A stretch of DNA of 64,000 nt, taken from positions 12,038 to 76,037 of the forward strand of contig CAYPNP010000022.1 in assembly GCA_964412195.1 (NCBI GenBank), read 5' to 3'. A program made the position numbers and the translations under genes. The first letter of the stretch is position 1; each line of letters starts with the position of its first letter. Shown here in pieces: positions 17,032-25,047 of the stretch. Under the pieces are notes generated by a model. That model had not been told where the DNA came from. It saw only the letters and a list, made by a program, of their open reading frames with translations, and did not search any database. This DNA comes from CAYPNP01 sp964412195 (GTDB taxonomy: Bacteria; Acidobacteriota; JAAYUB01).

Positions 17032-17394
17032 ATGTCCCGAAAGAAAGAAGAGTTGAATCTGCTGGAGCTTGTTCCCTCCCGCTGCTGGGGCCACTCCATC
17101 GATGAAAACGGGAAGGTCGTGGTGGACATGCCCCGCTTCCACGTCGCCTGGATGCAGCGGCTCCTCGTGCCGCGCGGCAAGAGCCCGTTCATCAAGATCA
17201 ACCTGGACGAGTTCGGTTCCCACGTCTGGCTGCGCTGCGACGGCGCCACCTCCATCGGCGCCATCGCCGAGTCCCTGACGGCGGAGTTCGGCGACAAGGT
17301 CCAGCCCGTGCACGACCGCCTCGCCGTCTTCATCCGCCAGCTCCGCCAACGTGGCTTCATCACCCTCCGCAAAGCCGACGGCACGCTCCTTTAA
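17032..17394 (+). CDS. PqqD-like peptide chaperone domain protein
   Basis: A 120-residue protein. The core (about 50-115) has the winged-helix PqqD pattern: LDEFGSHVWLRCDGATSIGAIAESL followed by VHDRLAVFIRQLRQRGFITL. PqqD-type domains bind precursor peptides for radical-SAM maturases, but no radical-SAM or precursor gene lies adjacent, so the partner is unknown. The ATG at 17032 is chosen because every upstream in-frame start lies in repeat block C. No strong Shine-Dalgarno is seen. The start is only 17 bases after the repeat arm. Confidence 0.72.
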   Translation: MSRKKEELNLLELVPSRCWGHSIDENGKVVVDMPRFHVAWMQRLLVPRGKSPFIKINLDEFGSHVWLRCDGATSIGAIAESLTAEFGDKVQPVHDRLAVFIRQLRQRGFITLRKADGTLL

Positions 17395-17401
17395 ATCGAA
17401 A

Positions 17402-17678
17402 TATTGCGGATTGCGGATTTCGGATTGCGGATTGGGCGCAATGCGGAGTGCGGAATGCCAGGAGCGAGGCTCGGGGCTAGAGGCTCGAGACTCGAGCCAC
17501 TAGTCTCGAGTCTCGCCAGATGAAGGTTCCAACCCTGTTGTGTATTTCGTGTATTTCGTTGTCAATTCATGGTTTGCGGATTGATCGCCTTCGGGTGGTT
17601 CGGGTGGTTCGTGGTTGGCGTCTGGATTGCGGATTGAGTTCAACGTTCGATGTTCGACGTTCGATGTTCGATGTTCGC
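17402..17678. repeat. Short-period tandem repeat block D with internal palindrome
   Basis: The order is 7-mers (ATTGCGG type, 17402-17437), 7-mers of GGCTCGA/GTCTCGA type (17466-17515), 9-mers (TGTATTTCG twice, about 17540-17560), 9-mers (TTCGGGTGG, TTCGGGTGG, TTCGTGGTT, about 17590-17617), two 7-mers GATTGCG, and 7-mers GTTCGAT (17639-17678). CGAGACTCGAG and CTCGAGTCTCG form an 11-bp perfect stem with an 8-base loop. It separates two convergent genes and enters the 3' end of the glycosyltransferase frame. Confidence 0.88.
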
Positions 17679-18665
17679 TTCGGCTTCCTTCTCCGGGGGA
17701 AGGTCCTCGTGCCGGATGACCCGCTCGACTGAATAGATGGTCCGCTGGCTCGACTCGAAATACACCCGCGTCAGCATCTCCCCCAGCAGGCCGAAGCAGA
17801 GCAGCTGCACCCCCGCCAGCACCATCAGCACGGCAAACATCAGCAGCGGCGCGTGCTTCGTGAAGACGTCCCCGCCCACGACCAGCTTCTTGGCCACCAG
17901 GAACAGCCCCACGCCCGTCCCGCCGAAGAAGCACGCCAGCCCCGGCCGGCCGAAGAAATGCAGCGGCCGGGTGAGGTACTTGAGCAGGAAGCGGATGGTG
18001 ATGAGGTCGAACATCACGCGGAAGGTGCGGGTGATGTTGTAGTGGGACTTGCCGTGCTGGCGCACCCGGCTGTTGATGGGCACCTCCCGCACGCGGGCGC
18101 CGTAGGCCAGGGCCAGCGCCGGGATGAAGCGGTGCAGGTCGCCGTAGAGCCGGACCTGCGACAGGATGTCTCGCCGGTAGGCCTTGAAGGTGGTGCCGAA
18201 GTCGTGGATCTTCAATCCGGAAAACCTGGCCATGATCCAGTTGGCGATCTTGGACGGCAGCTTGCGGGACAGCCACGGGTCGATCCGCGCCTTGCGCCAG
18301 CCGCTGGCGATGTCGCACTCGTCCGCCTCCACCGGTGCCAGCAGCGCGGGGATGTCGGCCGGGTCGTGCTGCAGATCGCCATCCATGCTGATGATGATCT
18401 CCCCCCGGGCGTGGTCGAAACCGGCCGCCAAGGCGCCCGTCTGCCCGTGGTTGCGCCGCAGCTTGATGCAGACCACGCGCGGGTCGCGGCGGGCCAGCGC
18501 CAGGATGGCCCCCACCGAGCCGTCGGTGCTCTTGTCGTCCACGCAGACCAGTTCGTAGTCCTCGGTGATCCCCGCCATCACCCGGCGGATCTCGTCGTAG
18601 AGCAGCGGGATGTTTTCCTCCTCGTTGTGGAACGGGACGACGATGGAAACCTTGGGGTTGGACAT
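17640..18665 (-). CDS. Polyprenyl-phosphate glycosyltransferase, GT2 (ArnC/DPM1-like)
   Basis: A 341-residue GT-A glycosyltransferase: SIVVPFHNEEENI at the N-terminus, VDDKSTDGS, the metal-binding DGDLQHDP and a downstream ASGWRKAR. Two C-terminal hydrophobic helices (about 240-260 and 275-300) anchor it in the membrane, as in DPM1/ArnC/GtrB proteins that load a sugar onto polyprenyl phosphate. The last dozen residues (NIEHRTSNIER) are encoded by repeat block D, so the native C-terminus was probably replaced. It starts 1 base after the deacetylase stop and is in one operon with it. Confidence 0.88.
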   Translation of the reverse strand: MSNPKVSIVVPFHNEEENIPLLYDEIRRVMAGITEDYELVCVDDKSTDGSVGAILALARRDPRVVCIKLRRNHGQTGALAAGFDHARGEIIISMDGDLQHDPADIPALLAPVEADECDIASGWRKARIDPWLSRKLPSKIANWIMARFSGLKIHDFGTTFKAYRRDILSQVRLYGDLHRFIPALALAYGARVREVPINSRVRQHGKSHYNITRTFRVMFDLITIRFLLKYLTRPLHFFGRPGLACFFGGTGVGLFLVAKKLVVGGDVFTKHAPLLMFAVLMVLAGVQLLCFGLLGEMLTRVYFESSQRTIYSVERVIRHEDLPPEKEAEANIEHRTSNIER

Positions 18666-18666
18666 T

Positions 18667-19548
18667 TCATGCACCCTCTTTCCGAAAAATGCCGAAGTTG
18701 CAGCTCTCGATCCGCCGGCTCCGCAGCAGCCCGGGGAGGACGTCCACAAGCAGCTGGAGCTCCCGCTCGCGCGATTCCTTGAGCCGGGTGGGCCCGCGGC
18801 GCAGTCCCTCGTCCAACACGGCCGGATGAGTCATCAGCTCGGTCACGCCGTCGTCCGGCAGACCCGCCACCAGCCGTTCGAGGTAGCCCGGCGTCCAGAA
18901 ACCGGTGAAGGCCACGCCGTGGAACCGCGCCGGGGCGGCCACGCCCGCCCGCTCCCGGCGCCGCTGCCAGGCGCCCCGCCACAGCCGCAGCGCCCGCCCC
19001 GCCAGCCACTGCTTCCACCACGCGACGGTCCGGCCACCTTCCGCCAGGCCGGGCGCGGCCGGGTCGGCGTCGAACGGCGCCCGGACCGCCGGGATACCCT
19101 GCTCCCGGCACAGCTCCAGGACGATCGCCAGCACACCGGGCAGGGCCAGGACGTGCTTGTGCCCGTCCACGTGGGTCGGGCGGATGCCGGCGGCCCGAAC
19201 CTTCCCGATCTGGGCAGCCAGCTCGCGGCGGACGTCCTCCGGGCGGATCCGCCCGCGGAGCCACGGCCCCACGAAGGCGCCCAGGGTGGGCCGCAGCGTT
19301 CCGTCCGGGCCGGCCAGGGTCGGGATCGCTGCCGGCGCGCACAGCGCCGGCAGGCCGGCCAACGCCAGGTGGCATCCCACGCCGAGTCCGGGCAGCGACT
19401 GGGCGATGTCCACGGCCTCGTCGAACGCCGCGCCGGCCGCCAGCAATGTGGCGCTCCGCAGGGCGCCGGCCTCGTGGGCGAGGCGCACGCCCTCGTTCAC
19501 CCCGGGGCTGAAGCCAAAATCGTCGGCGTTCACGATCAACTGAGGCAA
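18667..19548 (-). CDS. YdjC/ChbG/HpnK-family carbohydrate deacetylase
   Basis: A 293-residue metal-dependent deacetylase. NADDFG near the N-terminus supplies the metal-binding Asp, and HVDGHKH supplies His ligands. The family removes acetyl groups from amino sugars or chito-oligosaccharides, and HpnK members occur in hopanoid clusters. No hopanoid genes are visible here. Coupling to a polyprenyl-phosphate glycosyltransferase suggests a lipid-linked amino-sugar pathway similar in logic to ArnC/ArnD. It starts at TTG, justified by GAAGGAGG just upstream. Confidence 0.85.
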   Translation of the reverse strand: MPQLIVNADDFGFSPGVNEGVRLAHEAGALRSATLLAAGAAFDEAVDIAQSLPGLGVGCHLALAGLPALCAPAAIPTLAGPDGTLRPTLGAFVGPWLRGRIRPEDVRRELAAQIGKVRAAGIRPTHVDGHKHVLALPGVLAIVLELCREQGIPAVRAPFDADPAAPGLAEGGRTVAWWKQWLAGRALRLWRGAWQRRRERAGVAAPARFHGVAFTGFWTPGYLERLVAGLPDDGVTELMTHPAVLDEGLRRGPTRLKESRERELQLLVDVLPGLLRSRRIESCNFGIFRKEGA

Positions 19549-19769
19549 ATGGCCTCCTTCGCAGGCAATGGAGCAATCCGACTCGCCGGTCAGATATCCG
19601 CGTCCCGCCGGGGTGAATCCCCCTGGAACGGATCAGAATCCTTGGGATTGGGAGAATGCCAGCCCCGGCTGGAAATTCCCCCACGGCGGCCGGCCCACCC
19701 GGCTCTCCGCCGTCCGACCCGTCCGGGAGCGGGCCCGGCGCCGCCTCATCCACCCCGGGAGGGAGCCGT

Positions 19770-19798
19770 ATTATAGTACAAACCCTTGAGAATGAAAA
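19770..19798 (-). promoter_or_regulatory. Promoter for the deacetylase/glycosyltransferase operon
   Basis: On the minus strand TTTTCA, 17 bases, TATAAT. It implies a leader of about 215 bases. The bases 19560-19769 between it and the start hold nothing further recognisable. Confidence 0.5.
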
Positions 19799-19830
19799 CG
19801 TTCCTGCGGACGCGGCCCCAAGTTGCTGAT

Positions 19831-19878
19831 CCACAATATATTGTGGGAAGTTTCCCGCATGGACACAAAATATGGTAT
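19831..19878 (+). promoter_or_regulatory. Two NrdR-box-like operators upstream of nrdJ
   Basis: Box 1 at 19831-19846 is nearly palindromic (CCACAATATATTGTGG). Box 2 at 19863-19878 is ACACAAAATATGGTAT. Each matches about 12 of 16 positions of the NrdR consensus ACACTATATATAGTGT. Their centres are 32 bases apart, three helical turns, which is the spacing typical of paired NrdR boxes. They end just before the -35 element. Confidence 0.75.
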
Positions 19879-19886
19879 TTTTGCGG

Positions 19887-19916
19887 TTGACAAGCCATCC
19901 GAGCCGGGCGTATAAC
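19887..19916 (+). promoter_or_regulatory. Promoter of nrdJ
   Basis: A perfect TTGACA, 18 bases, then TATAAC, directly after the second NrdR-like box. A leader of about 125 bases separates it from the start codon; no cobalamin riboswitch hallmark was seen there. Confidence 0.75.
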
Positions 19917-20049
19917 GGGAGCCACGGGTCACCCCCCCGTCAGGCAGCCGGTCGAGAACGGTCGCTCGCGGATCGAGCGTCGGGCTTGGTCGCGATCGGG
20001 GAGTTGGCTGTCCAGATTTCAGGAGTATCACCAAAGGAGTAAATCGGTT

Positions 20050-22797
20050 ATGGATGTCGAAAAACAGGCACCGCAGGAGGCCGCCACCACCACCCCCGCC
20101 CACCCCCCCCTCGGCCGTGGATTGACATTCCGCCGCTTTTTCTCCCGCGAGCAGGTGCACCCCTTCGACGAGCTGTCGTGGGAGCGCCGCGACGCTCGCA
20201 TCACCAACCAGCAAGGCGAGGTCATCTTCGAGCAGAAGGGGGTCGAGATTCCCTCCGACTGGTCCCTGACGGCGACCAACATCGTCGCCTCCAAGTACTT
20301 CCACGGCCTGCCCGGTTCCACCGAGCGGGAATACAGCGTCAAGCAGCTGATCGGCCGGGTGGTGGACACCATCACGGCCAGCGGCGAGAAGCAGGGGTAT
20401 TTCGCCTCGCCGAAGGACGCCGAGATCTTCGCCAACGAACTGACCCACCTGCTGGTCAACCAGAAGGCCGCCTTCAACTCGCCTGTCTGGTTCAACGTGG
20501 GCGTGGAGCCCCGTCCGCAGTGCTCCGCCTGCTTCATCAACTCGGTCGAGGACACAATGGACTCCATCCTCACCCTGGCCAAGACCGAAGGGCTGCTCTT
20601 CAAGTACGGCTCGGGCACCGGCACAAACCTCTCCTCGCTGCGATCCTCCGCGGAAAAGCTGGCCAACGGCGGCAGCGCCTCGGGCCCCGTCTCGTTCATG
20701 AAGGGCTACGATGCCTTCGCCGGCGTGATCAAATCCGGCGGCAAGACCCGCCGCGCCGCCAAGATGGTCATCCTGAACGCCGACCACCCGGACATCCTCG
20801 AATTCGTCTGCTGCAAGTACAAGGAGGAGAAGAAGGCCTGGACGCTGATCCAGGCGGGCTACGACCCCTCCTTCGAAGGCGAGGCCTACAGCTCCATCTT
20901 CTTCCAGAACGCCAACAACAGCGTCCGGGTCACCGACGAGTTCATGCGCGCGGTGGACCGCGACGAGATCTGGCGGACCCGGGCGGTCACCAATGGCGAG
21001 ACCGTGCACGAGTACCGCGCGCGCGAGCTCATGCGGGAAATCGCCGAGTCGGCCCACGCCTGCGGCGACCCCGGCATCCAGTTCGACACCACCGTCAACC
21101 ATTGGAACCCTTGCAAGCGGAGCGGCCGCATCAACGCGTCCAACCCCTGCAGCGAGTACATGTTCCTGGACGACTCGGCCTGCAACCTGGCCAGCCTCAA
21201 CCTGCTCAAGTTCGTGGACGAGCAGGGTCAGTTCGACGTGAACTCCTTCCGCCGCGCCGTGGATGTCATGTTCACCGCCCAGGAGATCCTGGTGGACACC
21301 GCCAGCTACCCGACGCCCAAGATCGGGAAGAACTCCCACGAGTACCGCCCGATCGGCCTCGGCTACGCCAACCTCGGCGCGCTGCTCATGTACATGGGCC
21401 TGCCGTACGACAGCGACGCCGGGCGCGACTACGCCGGGGCGATCACCGCCCTGATGACCGGCCAGGCGTACCTCTCGTCGGCCGGCATCGCCGCCCAGAT
21501 GGGGCCCTTCAAGCACTTCGAGCGCAACCGCGACTGCTTCCTGGAGGTCATGGGCCAGCACCGCGGCTCCCTGAACCGGATCAACCGCCAGAACGTGCCG
21601 GAGACCCTCTTCAAGGCCGCCCAGGCGGTCTGGGACAAGGGCATCGAGGAAGGGTCCAAGGCCGGCTTCCGGAACGCCCAGGCCACCGTGCTGGCCCCCA
21701 CCGGGACCATCGGGTTCATGATGGACTGCGACACCACCGGCATCGAGCCGGACCTGGCGCTGGTCAAGTACAAGCAGATGGTGGGCGGCGGCAGCATGAA
21801 GATCATCAACCAGACGGTGCCGCACGCCCTGGAGCGCCTCGGCTATAGCGAGGGGAAGATCCACGACATCCTGCAGCACGTCGAGGAGACCGGCACCATC
21901 GAGAACGCGCCGCACCTGGCGCCCGACCACCTGCCGATCTTCGACTGCGCCTTCAAGCCGTCAGGCGGCAAGCGGTTCATCCACTACATGGGCCACATCA
22001 AGATGATGGCGGCCGTCCAGCCGTTCCTCTCCGGCGCCATCTCGAAGACGGTGAACATGCCGGCCGAGGCCACCGCCGAAGACATCGAGATCGTCTACAA
22101 CGAAGCCTGGAAGCTGGGCCTGAAGTCCATCGCCATCTACCGGGACGGGTCCAAGAAGATCCAGCCACTTTCCACGAGCCAGGAGAAGAAGGCCGCCGCG
22201 CCGGAGCCCAAGCCCGTCTACCAGCCCATCCGCAAGAAGCTCCCCGAAGAGCGCCGGGCCATCACCCACAAGTTCACCGTGGGCGGGCACGAGGGCTACA
22301 TCACCGTCGGCATGTACGACGACGGCCAGCCGGGGGAGATCTTCGTGGTCATGGCCAAGGAGGGCAGCGTCATCTCCGGCGTCATGGACGGCTTCGCCAC
22401 CGCCGTTTCGATGGCCATGCAGTACGGCGTGCCGCTCAAGGTCCTGGTGGACAAGTTCACCCACACCCGCTTCGAACCCTCGGGCTTCACGGGGAACCCG
22501 AACATCCCGTACGCCAAGTCCATCTTCGACTACATCTTCAAGTGGCTGGCCCTCAAGTTCCTGCCGGAGGAGGAGCACGCCAAGCTGGGGATCATCAGCC
22601 CCTCCAGCGTCGACCTCCCGGCCGAGCCGGCGCCGGCCCCCAGGAAGGAAACCAAGCCGCAGGGCGAGGCCAAAGGGCGGAAGGCGTACGAGATGGACTC
22701 CGACGGACCGCCCTGCCCCCAGTGCGGGTCGATGATGGTCCGCAACGGCGCATGCTACAAGTGCCCGAACTGCGGCGACACCTCCGGCTGCTCGTAA
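20050..22797 (+). CDS. nrdJ: Vitamin B12-dependent (class II) ribonucleotide reductase
   Basis: A 915-residue enzyme that reduces ribonucleoside diphosphates or triphosphates to deoxy forms using adenosylcobalamin instead of a tyrosyl radical, and so works with or without oxygen. Key features are the redox Cys in PQCSACFIN, the active-site loop N365-P-C367-S-E369 followed by DDSACNLASLNL, and the long C-terminal region ending in a zinc-ribbon-like CPQCGS... CPNCGDTSGCS. Size agrees with the long NrdJ type. AAGGAG precedes the ATG. Expression is probably controlled by NrdR through the two upstream boxes. Confidence 0.95.
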   Translation: MDVEKQAPQEAATTTPAHPPLGRGLTFRRFFSREQVHPFDELSWERRDARITNQQGEVIFEQKGVEIPSDWSLTATNIVASKYFHGLPGSTEREYSVKQLIGRVVDTITASGEKQGYFASPKDAEIFANELTHLLVNQKAAFNSPVWFNVGVEPRPQCSACFINSVEDTMDSILTLAKTEGLLFKYGSGTGTNLSSLRSSAEKLANGGSASGPVSFMKGYDAFAGVIKSGGKTRRAAKMVILNADHPDILEFVCCKYKEEKKAWTLIQAGYDPSFEGEAYSSIFFQNANNSVRVTDEFMRAVDRDEIWRTRAVTNGETVHEYRARELMREIAESAHACGDPGIQFDTTVNHWNPCKRSGRINASNPCSEYMFLDDSACNLASLNLLKFVDEQGQFDVNSFRRAVDVMFTAQEILVDTASYPTPKIGKNSHEYRPIGLGYANLGALLMYMGLPYDSDAGRDYAGAITALMTGQAYLSSAGIAAQMGPFKHFERNRDCFLEVMGQHRGSLNRINRQNVPETLFKAAQAVWDKGIEEGSKAGFRNAQATVLAPTGTIGFMMDCDTTGIEPDLALVKYKQMVGGGSMKIINQTVPHALERLGYSEGKIHDILQHVEETGTIENAPHLAPDHLPIFDCAFKPSGGKRFIHYMGHIKMMAAVQPFLSGAISKTVNMPAEATAEDIEIVYNEAWKLGLKSIAIYRDGSKKIQPLSTSQEKKAAAPEPKPVYQPIRKKLPEERRAITHKFTVGGHEGYITVGMYDDGQPGEIFVVMAKEGSVISGVMDGFATAVSMAMQYGVPLKVLVDKFTHTRFEPSGFTGNPNIPYAKSIFDYIFKWLALKFLPEEEHAKLGIISPSSVDLPAEPAPAPRKETKPQGEAKGRKAYEMDSDGPPCPQCGSMMVRNGACYKCPNCGDTSGCS

Positions 22798-22808
22798 ATC
22801 CGGGAACT

Positions 22809-22942
22809 CACCACAAAGACACAAAGAACACAAAGAAATCCTGTAGACAGCAAAGCCTCCGATCAAGTCGGGGGCCTTGCTATTCAGTGAAAAAGACCTT
22901 TATCAGGTCTGCCTTTGTGTCCTTTGCGCCTTTGTGGTGAAG
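22809..22942. repeat. Short-period tandem repeat block E with inverted arms
   Basis: The left arm (22809-22838) is 9-mers CCACAAAGA, CACAAAGAA, CACAAAGAA. The right arm (22911-22942) is the reverse complement, GCCTTTGTG, TCCTTTGCG, CCTTTGTGG. The loop of about 70 bases contains a further imperfect stem (GCAAAGCC / GGGCCTTGC). It sits between two convergent genes and could also act as a terminator. Confidence 0.85.
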
Positions 22943-22949
22943 TTCGGGG

Positions 22950-23432
22950 TTACCAGCGGTGGTAGGCGGGGTGGCCGGGCTGGACGGCCACGAACACTCC
23001 CCGGCACGTGGCGCAGACCTCCCCCCCCGCCAGCAGCCGGCCCTCCACGGTCGCGCGCCGGTCGTCGGACTCCACGACCCGCGCCGCCAGCCGGAGCGGC
23101 ATGGCGGTGGGCGTCGGCCGGAGCAGGCGGATGGAGTACTCGGCGGTGACCGTGCACGGCGGGCGGTCGGCGCCGGCACGCCGCATCAGGTGCCAGGCGG
23201 CCGTCCAGTTGCAATGGCAGTCCATGAGGGTGCCGATGATGCCGCCGTTGAGCGCCCCGGGGAAGGCTTCATGGTGGCGCGCCGGCTGCCACTCCGCCAC
23301 CACCTCGTCGCCCTCGGCGAAGCTGCGGATGTGCAACCCCCGGGGATTGGCGGGTCCGCAACCGAAGCACACGCTCTCGGGAGCGAATTGTTCCTGGAGG
23401 CTGGGTCGGTTCATGCGGGGCGGGTGGATCAT
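22950..23432 (-). CDS. Hotdog-fold (PaaI-type) thioesterase
   Basis: A 160-residue protein of the 4HBT/PaaI type. It has CFGCGPANPRGL at the N-terminus, the central AFPGALNGGIIGTLMDCHCNWTA helix containing the family's Gly-Gly/Asp catalytic region, and the strands TAEYSIRLLRPT and ATVEGRLLAGGEVCATCRGVFVAV. It would hydrolyse an acyl-CoA or aryl-CoA thioester; the substrate is not apparent. It is coupled to the upstream membrane-protein gene by TGATG. Confidence 0.82.
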   Translation of the reverse strand: MIHPPRMNRPSLQEQFAPESVCFGCGPANPRGLHIRSFAEGDEVVAEWQPARHHEAFPGALNGGIIGTLMDCHCNWTAAWHLMRRAGADRPPCTVTAEYSIRLLRPTPTAMPLRLAARVVESDDRRATVEGRLLAGGEVCATCRGVFVAVQPGHPAYHRW

Positions 23433-23926
23433 CAGGCGCCGGAAGCCTCATCCATGAACTTGTCGAAGTTCTCGTCCAGCACGCCGGAGCACTTCTCGCG
23501 GATGAAGTCGCTGGTCATGAAGACCCGGACCATGGTGATCATCGCCGCCTTCTGGGAGGGGGCCAGGCCCTTGCCCGTCTTGGGGAAGTCCACGAGCCGC
23601 CCGAAGGCCTGCGCCAGCTCGCCGTAGCTGTACAGGTAGTCGAGGGTGAACTGGTTCAGGATTTCGGTCAGGATCCGGATGAAGGAAGGGTAGGCGTCGA
23701 ACTCCACCAGGGCGTTGAGGATCTCTTCCTTCTGGGGCAGGTTGCGTCCCTTTTGGAGGAACTGCTCCTCGATCATCAGGTCTAGGCCGTGCTGCTGCGG
23801 CTTGCGGAAGAAGGTGAAGTAGACGATCACGATCAGCAGTACGACGATGGCAATGCCGATGACGATCAACTCGTGGCGGTGCTGGAGCAGGTATTCCGAA
23901 ATCGCGACGAACGGCAAATTAGGCAT
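23432..23926 (-). CDS. Hypothetical single-pass membrane protein
   Basis: A 164-residue protein with one strongly hydrophobic transmembrane segment (about 20-42, rich in Ile and Val) followed by a helical cytoplasmic or periplasmic domain (about 50-164) with a charged amphipathic pattern. No family is recognised. The ATG at 23926 is the most likely start; an earlier in-frame codon at 23974 would add 16 residues without a ribosome-binding site. It is coupled to the thioesterase gene. Confidence 0.6.
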   Translation of the reverse strand: MPNLPFVAISEYLLQHRHELIVIGIAIVVLLIVIVYFTFFRKPQQHGLDLMIEEQFLQKGRNLPQKEEILNALVEFDAYPSFIRILTEILNQFTLDYLYSYGELAQAFGRLVDFPKTGKGLAPSQKAAMITMVRVFMTSDFIREKCSGVLDENFDKFMDEASGA

Positions 23927-24017
23927 GCAACCCACCCGAACGGAATGAGATGGTCGAAATCCAGTCAGAGTCAAAAAGTATAGCCACTTCGGGACGGAAA
24001 GTCAAAGGAATCCGCTG

Positions 24018-24056
24018 GGGGAACCCGGTCCGCCGCTGCCGGGCGGGCCGGGTTCC
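24018..24056 (-). terminator. Stable hairpin after the SPFH gene
   Basis: GGGAACCCGG and CCGGGTTCCC form a perfect 10-bp stem around a GC-rich inner region. No clear T-tract follows on the minus strand, so it may be a stability hairpin rather than an intrinsic terminator. Confidence 0.4.
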
Positions 24057-24059
24057 CGG

Positions 24060-24902
24060 TCATTTGCCTTCGCCGCCGAGGATGATGGGCAGCCCGCTCT
24101 TGGGATTGCCGATGACCACGATCTTCGTGTTGGGGCTTTGGGCCAGCTTCTCCGTCGCTTCGATGCCCTTCCATTCCAGCAGCTGCGAGCTGATCCCCTG
24201 CGCGACGATCCGCTGGAAGTCGGCGATGCCCTGCGCCTCGATCCGCTTCCGCTCGGCCTCCTGCTGCTCCTTCTGGAGGACGAATTTCATCTGCTCGGCC
24301 TCCTGCTCCCGCCGCAGTTTCTCCTGGATGGCGTTGGCCACCACGTCCGGCAGGCCGATCTTCCGCAGCAGCACTTGCTCGACGATGATCCCGCGGCCGC
24401 CCATCAGCTTGTCACAGAGCTGAAAAATCTCCTGGGCGATCTTCTCCCGCTCGGCCGAGTAGAGGGACTTGGCCTCGTAGGAAGCCGTCACCTCGCGGAT
24501 GGCCGACCGATACTGGGGCACCACGATGATGGGGGCGTAGTCGCTGCCGACGCCCTTGTAGATCTGGTCCGCCTTGGACGGGTCCAGCCGGAAGAGCAGC
24601 GACACCTCCAGCTCCATGATGAGGCCTTCCCGGGAGGGCACCTCGGCCACCTCCTTGACCTCCTGGGTCTTGACGGAGAGCTTCACCACGCGGGTGAAGG
24701 GGAACACGATGTTCACCCCAGGGGAGAGCTTGTCCGAGGAGACGGAGCCGAAGAAATCCTTCACCCCGACGTTGCCGGCCGGGATCACCGTGAGGGGGCT
24801 GGCGATCAGGAAGGCCAGCAGGATGATGAAACCGAGTCCCAGCCACTTCACGATCCGGCCGCCCGCCGCGGCCCCGGGCACAGTCTTGATGTCGATGGGC
24901 AT
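24060..24902 (-). CDS. SPFH/Band 7 (prohibitin-like) membrane protein
   Basis: A 280-residue protein. A transmembrane helix (about 20-40) is followed by the SPFH domain: VGVKDFFGSV, LSPGVNIVFPFTRVVKLSVKTQEV and a later Ala/Glu/Lys-rich coiled coil (about 195-240). Such proteins form large rings at membrane microdomains and modulate proteases or lipid organisation. GGGAGG precedes the ATG. It has prohibitin-like size and order. The partner protease FtsH or a NfeD-type gene is not adjacent. Confidence 0.88.
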   Translation of the reverse strand: MPIDIKTVPGAAAGGRIVKWLGLGFIILLAFLIASPLTVIPAGNVGVKDFFGSVSSDKLSPGVNIVFPFTRVVKLSVKTQEVKEVAEVPSREGLIMELEVSLLFRLDPSKADQIYKGVGSDYAPIIVVPQYRSAIREVTASYEAKSLYSAEREKIAQEIFQLCDKLMGGRGIIVEQVLLRKIGLPDVVANAIQEKLRREQEAEQMKFVLQKEQQEAERKRIEAQGIADFQRIVAQGISSQLLEWKGIEATEKLAQSPNTKIVVIGNPKSGLPIILGGEGK

Positions 24903-25047
24903 ATTTCCTCCCTTTCAGGTGTATTGGCGCCGTCGCCCCGGGGGGACGGGAAACCGTCCGCGCCGGCCGGCCACGTCTTCCGGCAGGCCGTCCCGGGGAT
25001 ATGTTTGATGTTTCCAGTTGCTTCGTTCTATGGCAGCGGAGGCCCAT

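Noticed and set aside
19917..20049. Cobalamin riboswitch in front of nrdJ
   Set aside because: No B12-box-like core or supporting stems were found in the leader; the NrdR boxes explain regulation better.
1776..22942. CRISPR array in the tandem repeat blocks
   Set aside because: Units of 7-9 bp lie head to tail without unique spacers of about 30 bases, and no cas genes are present.
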